A stretch of DNA of 10,437 nt from Puniceicoccales bacterium (GTDB taxonomy: Bacteria > Verrucomicrobiota > Verrucomicrobiia > Opitutales > UBA953): contig JAITPT010000233.1 in assembly GCA_031289285.1 (NCBI GenBank), positions 1 to 10,437 of the forward strand, in the 5' to 3' direction. This document shows, in pieces, positions 6,158 to 10,437 of this stretch (positions within the stretch are counted from its first letter, which is position 1; each line of letters starts with the position of its first letter). The position numbers and the translations under genes are program-made. The notes under the pieces are model-generated. The model made no database searches. It was not told the DNA's origin and worked only from the letters and a program-made list of their open reading frames with translations.

Positions 6158-9100
6158 ATGCTCCTCCCGCACTCTTCACTCCGTCTCGCGCTCGCCGCGA
6201 CACTCGCGCTCGCGACGCTCAACACCGTCGCCACCGCTGCCGAGACATCCGTTCCGCCGCCCGTGCCGCCTGCCGCGCTTCTCGACCGCCCGTTTGGCGA
6301 CGCCGATGTCGCCGACTTCAAAGTGCCCCCCAAAACGTTTTTCCCCGAGACGTGGTTTCACTACCTCGGCGGCAACGTCTCCAAGGAAGGCATCACCGCC
6401 GACCTCGAAGCCATCGCCACCGCCGGCCTCTCCGGCGTGCAGCTTTTTCACGGAAGCCAAGGCGGCGGAAAATGGCCGGGCGTCAAAGACTCCGTCACCT
6501 GTCTCAGCCCGCGCTGGGACGACTACGTGCGGCACACCGCCGCCGAAGCGCAACGCCTCGGCATCCGCTTCACCATGCAAAACTGCCCCGGCTGGTCTAT
6601 GGCTGGCGGGCCTTGGATAAAACCTGAAAACGCCATGCGCCACCTCACGTGGTCGCGCACCGATGTCGCCGCGCCCAAGGCAGGCGAGGCCATCGCCGCC
6701 CAACTCCCCGCGCCGAGCCGCCTCGCCGGAGATTACCGCGACATCGTCGTCCTCGCATTCCCGACGCCCCTTGGCGACACCGGCCAATCCCTCCAAGCCG
6801 TCTCCGCCCTCGACCTCGCGCCGCTGGAAGGCACAAAGAGACTCCCGTGGAAAGACTTTTTCTGCGCCAAAGGCGGCATCGCCCTCCCGCCCGCTCCCGC
6901 CGCAAAACCACACCACGTCGAAATCACCTTCGCCGCCCCCGTCGTCCTCCGCAGTTTCGAGTTCCCCAACCCCAACAGCATGAGCCACCCCTTTTGCTAC
7001 ACGCCCGACCTGACCGTCGCCCTCGAAGCCGTGTTCCCCGACGGCAAAACGCAAAGCCTCCTCCGCGCCGCGCTCCCGTCTGGCTCGTGGCAAGGCGACC
7101 GCCCCATCACCTTCGCGCTCCCCGAGACATCCGCCGGTGCCGCCACCTACCGCCTCACCATTTTTAACGAACACCACATGGGGCTGCGTCCCGGCTCCGT
7201 CCGCTTCTCCACCGCCGCCCGCAAAAACAGCTGGGAATCCGAAGCCGGTTGGACGTTGCGCGGCCCGCTCCGCGTCAACGACGGCAACCTCGCCCAAAAC
7301 CCCGCCGCATGGGTCCCCTCGGAAAACATCCTCGACATCACCACGCAATTTGACGCCGCCTCCGGCAAACTCGCTTGGACGCCGCCCGCCTCTGCCGCCA
7401 CGCCCACCGGCCAATGGACCATTCTGCGCGTCGGCCACGCCAACTCCGGCCCGCGCAACGCCCCCGCGCCCCGCGAAGCCACCGGCTGGGAATGCGACAA
7501 ACTCTCCGACGCCGGCCCCGCCGCCCACTACGCTGGCTACATCGGACGCCTCGCCGACGGGCCGCTCAAAGGCGGCCTCCTCGGCGGCATCCTCCTCGAC
7601 TCTTGGGAATGCAGAACGCAGACATGGACGACCACAATGGAAGCCGACTTCCGCGCCCACGCAGGCTACGACCTCCGCCGCTGGCTCCCCGCCGTCTTCG
7701 GCTACGTCGTCGCCACCCCCGACACCACCGCCCGTTTCCTACGCGATTGGCGCGGCAACATCGGCGACCTCTTCGCCAACCGTTTCTACGCCGGAATGGC
7801 GAAACGCGCCCGCGCCGACGGCCTCGCCGTCTCCTACGAAACCGCCGCCGGAGACATCTTCCCCGCCGACATCCTCGAATACTACAAACACGCCGACATC
7901 CCCATGACCGAGTTCTGGCAACCCTTCTCCAAAGGCTTCGTCGGCGACATCAACTTCAAGCCCATCAAACCCACCGCCTCCGCCGCCCGCCTCTACGGCA
8001 AACCCCGCGTCGCCGCCGAAGCCTTCACCTCCTTCTCCCTCACGTGGAACGAGCACTTCGACATGCTCAAAGAAGTCGCCAACGTCAAAAGCGTCGAAGG
8101 CGTCACCCACATGGTCTTCCACAACTACACCCACAACCCCCGCGTTGACGGCTTCCTGCCGCCCGGCTCCGCTTTCGGAACCAACATCGGCACACCCTTC
8201 CTGCGCGGGCAAACTTGGTGGCGGCACATGCCAGAGTTCAACGGCTACCTCGCCCGCCTCGGCTTCATGCTCGAACGCGGCAAACCCGTCTCCGACGTCC
8301 TCTGGTATCTCGGCGACGAAATCCCGCACAAGCCCGACCAAAACGCCCCGTTCCCCGCTGGCTTCAAATACGACTACTGCAACCCCGACGTCCTCCTAAA
8401 TCGCATCAGCGTGGACGCCGCCGGAAACCTCACCACGCCCGACGGCATCGCCTACCGCGTCCTGTGGCTGGCCGACAACAAACGCATGTTGCCGCAAACG
8501 CTCGAAAAAATCCGCGACCTCGTCCGCGCCGGCGCGACAATCATCGGCAACGCCCCTGAGGGCCTCGCCACACTCGCCGGAGGCAAAGAAGCGCAAGCCC
8601 GTTTCGACGCCGCCGTCAAAGAAATCTGGGGAGGTGCCCCGCAAGCCAACGCCCCGCGCCAACTCGGCAAAGGCACAGTCGTCAGCGTCCCTCCGCTCGG
8701 CGATACGTTCAAAACACTCGACTCTGCGTTGACCACGCTGAGCCTGCCCGCCGACGTGCTCGGCGCACGAAGCGAAAAATCGCCTATTGACGACCTCGCG
8801 CTCTGGACACACCGCCGCGCCGCCAACGCCGACTGGTATTTCATCAGCGCACCACAAGGCCGCGCATTCAAAGGCAAACTCGCGTTTAGGAACGCTGGCC
8901 GCGCCGAAATCTGGGACCCCGCCACGGGCGAAAGCCGCGCCGCAGTTTTCAACAGAAACGACAGCTCCAAGGCCGCCTCCTACTCCATCGTGTCCTTCGA
9001 CCTCCCCAAAGCCGGTGCCTGTTTTGTCGTTTTCCGCCATGACAAACCCGTGCAAGACAGCCAACGCCTCGTCTTCGCCGAACGCACCCGCTTAGACGGC

Positions 9101-9991
9101 GGCGCACCCGCCGAAAGAGGAAGCATCATCTCCGCCCGCTACGGCGACCTCGCCGCGTCGGAACGCTGCTTAGACGTTCTCCCCGCTGTCCGCACCGCGC
9201 TCAAAAAAGTTGGAGGCAAAATCGCTGCCACCTCCGAGTTTGCCGGTGGCGACCCCGCTGACGGCATCGTCAAACAACTCGAAATCGTTGTCCAAAAAAC
9301 CGACGGTTCCAAGCAGACCATTATCATCCCCGAGGGCGCGACCTACGACCTCTCCGGCGAACTTAGCTCGGAACCCTACACTCACGAAATCTCTGCCGAC
9401 GCCACCGCTGTCCGCGCATACGTATCGGGCACTTACAGAGTGCATTCTGCGAATGGCACTACCAACGTCCTCACCGCTGCGAAACCCAGCGTCATCCCGC
9501 TGACAACACCGTGGACGCTCGCCTTCCCCGCCGGATGGGGTGCACCGGAAACTCCGTTGACCCTCGACACGCTTAAATCGTGGAACGGATTGACTGGCCT
9601 GAGTGACGAAGCGCGCGCCTTTTCGGGCACTGCTGTTTATACGGTGAAGTTTGATTTACCTGCGAGTGCGGTTGGCTCGCCGCTCCTGTTGGATTTGGGT
9701 GTGGTGGAGTTTGTTGCCGAGGTGAAGCTCAACGGCAAAAAAGTGCGCACACTTTGGGCACCGCCTTATCGCACTGACATCTCTGCTCCGGCGAAAAGTG
9801 GCGAAAATGTTTTGGAGATAGCGGTAACAAGCACTTGGTATAACCGTCTTGCCTTTGACAATTCCCGTCCTGTCGCGCAGCGCAAAACTTGGACTCTCGG
9901 TGGTCCTCGTGGTGGCTGGGGCATCCCTTATGGCCTCCTCGGCCCCGTCGTCCTCCGCCTCGGCGAAGAACTCCGCATCAAACAACCCTAA
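6158..9991 (+). CDS. Exported GH106 alpha-L-rhamnosidase
   Basis: The 1277-residue protein belongs to glycoside hydrolase family 106, which removes alpha-L-rhamnose from plant pectins and other rhamnose-rich polysaccharides. A signal peptide is evident (MLLPHSSLRLALAATLALA..., likely cleaved after A28), so it acts in the periplasm or outside. Family marks are ETWFHYLGGNV (64-74), GLSGVQLFHG (90-99) and NCPGWSMAGGPWI (142-154). LLDSWE (E484) and PMTEFW (E585) hold conserved acids that are the likely catalytic pair. A flavodoxin-like middle region (about 700-860) follows, with EIWDPATGE near 917-925. Residues about 988-1062 (RYGDL...VVKQLEIVV) form an extra beta-rich module, possibly DUF3395-like. 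The C-terminal jelly roll (about 1100-1277) has LDLGVVEFVAEVKLNGK and the usual WAPPYRTDIS. The ATG at 6158 gives the signal peptide; GTG at 6152 is possible. There is no Shine-Dalgarno sequence. Bases about 9585-9915 use T/G-ending codons unlike the rest. The substrate is not determined. Confidence 0.93.
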   Translation: MLLPHSSLRLALAATLALATLNTVATAAETSVPPPVPPAALLDRPFGDADVADFKVPPKTFFPETWFHYLGGNVSKEGITADLEAIATAGLSGVQLFHGSQGGGKWPGVKDSVTCLSPRWDDYVRHTAAEAQRLGIRFTMQNCPGWSMAGGPWIKPENAMRHLTWSRTDVAAPKAGEAIAAQLPAPSRLAGDYRDIVVLAFPTPLGDTGQSLQAVSALDLAPLEGTKRLPWKDFFCAKGGIALPPAPAAKPHHVEITFAAPVVLRSFEFPNPNSMSHPFCYTPDLTVALEAVFPDGKTQSLLRAALPSGSWQGDRPITFALPETSAGAATYRLTIFNEHHMGLRPGSVRFSTAARKNSWESEAGWTLRGPLRVNDGNLAQNPAAWVPSENILDITTQFDAASGKLAWTPPASAATPTGQWTILRVGHANSGPRNAPAPREATGWECDKLSDAGPAAHYAGYIGRLADGPLKGGLLGGILLDSWECRTQTWTTTMEADFRAHAGYDLRRWLPAVFGYVVATPDTTARFLRDWRGNIGDLFANRFYAGMAKRARADGLAVSYETAAGDIFPADILEYYKHADIPMTEFWQPFSKGFVGDINFKPIKPTASAARLYGKPRVAAEAFTSFSLTWNEHFDMLKEVANVKSVEGVTHMVFHNYTHNPRVDGFLPPGSAFGTNIGTPFLRGQTWWRHMPEFNGYLARLGFMLERGKPVSDVLWYLGDEIPHKPDQNAPFPAGFKYDYCNPDVLLNRISVDAAGNLTTPDGIAYRVLWLADNKRMLPQTLEKIRDLVRAGATIIGNAPEGLATLAGGKEAQARFDAAVKEIWGGAPQANAPRQLGKGTVVSVPPLGDTFKTLDSALTTLSLPADVLGARSEKSPIDDLALWTHRRAANADWYFISAPQGRAFKGKLAFRNAGRAEIWDPATGESRAAVFNRNDSSKAASYSIVSFDLPKAGACFVVFRHDKPVQDSQRLVFAERTRLDGGAPAERGSIISARYGDLAASERCLDVLPAVRTALKKVGGKIAATSEFAGGDPADGIVKQLEIVVQKTDGSKQTIIIPEGATYDLSGELSSEPYTHEISADATAVRAYVSGTYRVHSANGTTNVLTAAKPSVIPLTTPWTLAFPAGWGAPETPLTLDTLKSWNGLTGLSDEARAFSGTAVYTVKFDLPASAVGSPLLLDLGVVEFVAEVKLNGKKVRTLWAPPYRTDISAPAKSGENVLEIAVTSTWYNRLAFDNSRPVAQRKTWTLGGPRGGWGIPYGLLGPVVLRLGEELRIKQP

Positions 9992-9993
9992 AA

Positions 9994-10017
9994 AAACCTA
10001 AGAAGAAACCTAAGAAG
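9994..10017 (+). repeat. Tandem 12-bp repeat just after the GH106 stop
   Basis: AAACCTAAGAAG occurs twice head to tail, two bases after the GH106 stop codon. The sequence to about 10080 is A-rich, unlike the GC-rich genes, and holds no gene that I can support. Confidence 0.8.
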
Positions 10018-10090
10018 GACAATCGAAGAACCGCAAAAAACGGCATAAAAACGTCGAAACCAGTGGTTCTAAAGATAAACCGCCTCATCC

Positions 10091-10116
10091 GCGCCCGCCT
10101 CAATTGAGGCGGGCGC
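10091..10116 (+). terminator. Strong palindromic hairpin, likely terminator of the GH106 gene
   Basis: A perfect 26-bp palindrome has arms GCGCCCGCCTCAA and TTGAGGCGGGCGC. It is followed by ATTTCTGTG, only a weak T tract. It begins about 100 bp after the GH106 stop. The stem is strong enough to end transcription or protect the 3' end, but the short T run makes classic rho-independent termination uncertain. Confidence 0.6.
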
Positions 10117-10120
10117 ATTT

Positions 10121-10155
10121 CTGTGCGCAGACTGCCAAGTCTGCTTGGCGCAGAG
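10121..10155. repeat. Second structured element with two competing hairpins
   Basis: CAGACT-GCCA-AGTCTG (10128-10143) and GCCAAG-TCTG-CTTGGC (10134-10149) are each perfect 6-bp stems with 4-base loops. They share bases, so only one can form at a time. An outer stem CTGTGCGC/GCGCAGAG (10121-10128 with 10148-10155) has one mismatch. It follows the terminator-like palindrome by 4 bp. The role is unknown. Confidence 0.6.
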
Positions 10156-10180
10156 CAAAACCGCCAAAAGGGGGGGGGGC

Positions 10181-10213
10181 AGGCAAAAGAGGGGACAGGT
10201 CTTTTTTTTCACT
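10181..10213. repeat. REP-like repeat, copy 1
   Basis: The unit begins AGGCAAAAGAGGGGACAGG and ends in a run of eight T followed by CACT. Arms AAAAGA and TCTTTT surround GGGGACAGG. The first 24 bases recur identically at 10414-10437. It is preceded by a run of ten G (10170-10179). Confidence 0.8.
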
Positions 10214-10220
10214 ATCCATG

Positions 10221-10260
10221 TCCGTGCCCGTCCGTGTTGGTCCGTGTCTGTCCGAGGACA
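10221..10260. repeat. Four tandem 10-bp units starting TCCGTG
   Basis: Units at 10221, 10231, 10241 and 10251 each start TCCG. The first three start TCCGTG, and the last reads TCCGAGGACA, which makes TGTCC-GA-GGACA a small hairpin with the preceding TG. The array fills the space between repeat copies 1 and 2. Confidence 0.8.
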
Positions 10261-10263
10261 AAA

Positions 10264-10310
10264 AGGCAAAAAGGGATAAGAGGCAAAAAGGGACAGACCC
10301 TTTTTTCACT
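10264..10310. repeat. REP-like repeat, copy 2, with internal partial duplicate
   Basis: The main unit (10281-10310) starts exactly 100 bp after copy 1. It has a perfect hairpin with arms AAAAAGGG (10285-10292) and CCCTTTTT (10298-10305) around the loop ACAGA. It ends TTTTTTCACT like copy 1. AGGCAAAAAGGGA occurs also at 10264-10276, so the left half is doubled with a 17-bp period. The A tract, stem and T tract could end transcription in both directions. Confidence 0.75.
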
Positions 10311-10413
10311 TGCATCCCCTATGGCGCGTGGCGGCAATGCGAGGCACAACCACCAACACCGCTTTCGCCAATACCCTCAACCTCCACCACTCCACCCCCC
10401 GTGTCTCCCGCCG

Positions 10414-10437
10414 AGGCAAAAGAGGGGACAGGTCTTT
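10414..10437. repeat. REP-like repeat, copy 3, cut by the window end
   Basis: These 24 bases match the first 24 bases of copy 1 (10181-10204) exactly. The copy runs off the end of the window. The 103 bases between copies 2 and 3 (10311-10413) show no gene or structure that I can identify. Confidence 0.8.

Noticed and set aside
6176..7660. A 494-codon open frame antisense to the rhamnosidase
   Set aside because: It is a low-complexity Gly/Ala/Val/Glu-rich translation opposite a gene with clear GH106 motifs; a compositional shadow.
10069..10315. Small minus-strand open frames of 66-71 codons in the tail
   Set aside because: They run through the terminator palindrome, the competing hairpins and the TCCGTG array; the translation simply reflects the repeats.
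10181..10437. CRISPR array
   Set aside because: Only three imperfect repeat units with unequal spacing (100 and 133 bp) and internal sub-repeats, with no cas genes; this does not fit regular spacers.

Overview
The window is high-GC bacterial DNA. It carries five protein genes, a short transposase-gene remnant and a repeat-rich tail. The gene set (a DnaX with a depleted zinc motif, an intact RecN, a REP-type tyrosine transposase and a large exported GH106 alpha-L-rhamnosidase) and the scarcity of Shine-Dalgarno sequences suggest Verrucomicrobiota, possibly Opitutaceae. That assignment is inference from family resemblance; no rRNA or other marker is present.

Layout: bases 1-65 are an almost pure G tract. 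On the minus strand, dnaX (2805 to 1102) is followed by a metal-type ABC-3 permease gene (1002 to 139). Next comes a minus-strand REP-associated tyrosine transposase (4042 to 3008). Its 5' end is preceded by a diverged second copy of the same 5' end, giving a direct repeat with a 134-bp period. Divergently, on the plus strand, lie recN (4372-6078) and, 79 bp later, a GH106 glycoside hydrolase gene (6158-9991). The last 446 bp hold no convincing gene. They contain a strong palindromic terminator candidate, a second structured element, and three copies of a repeat built around GGCAAAA-GGGACAG-TTTT, with a 4 x 10-bp TCCGTG repeat between the first two.

How the parts work together: dnaX and recN are housekeeping replication and repair genes. 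The permease and the rhamnosidase serve uptake and polysaccharide breakdown and have no partner genes in the window. The transposase and the terminal repeats could belong to one REP/RAYT-type system, although they are about 6 kb apart.

The most notable signal is inside dnaX. A run of nine A residues in the sense strand lies just after the clamp-loader core (codons 378-381), six bases after an internal GGAGG. Loss of one A gives an immediate stop, and gain of one A gives a stop after seven codons. This arrangement resembles the slippage sites that make the short gamma form of DnaX in other bacteria.
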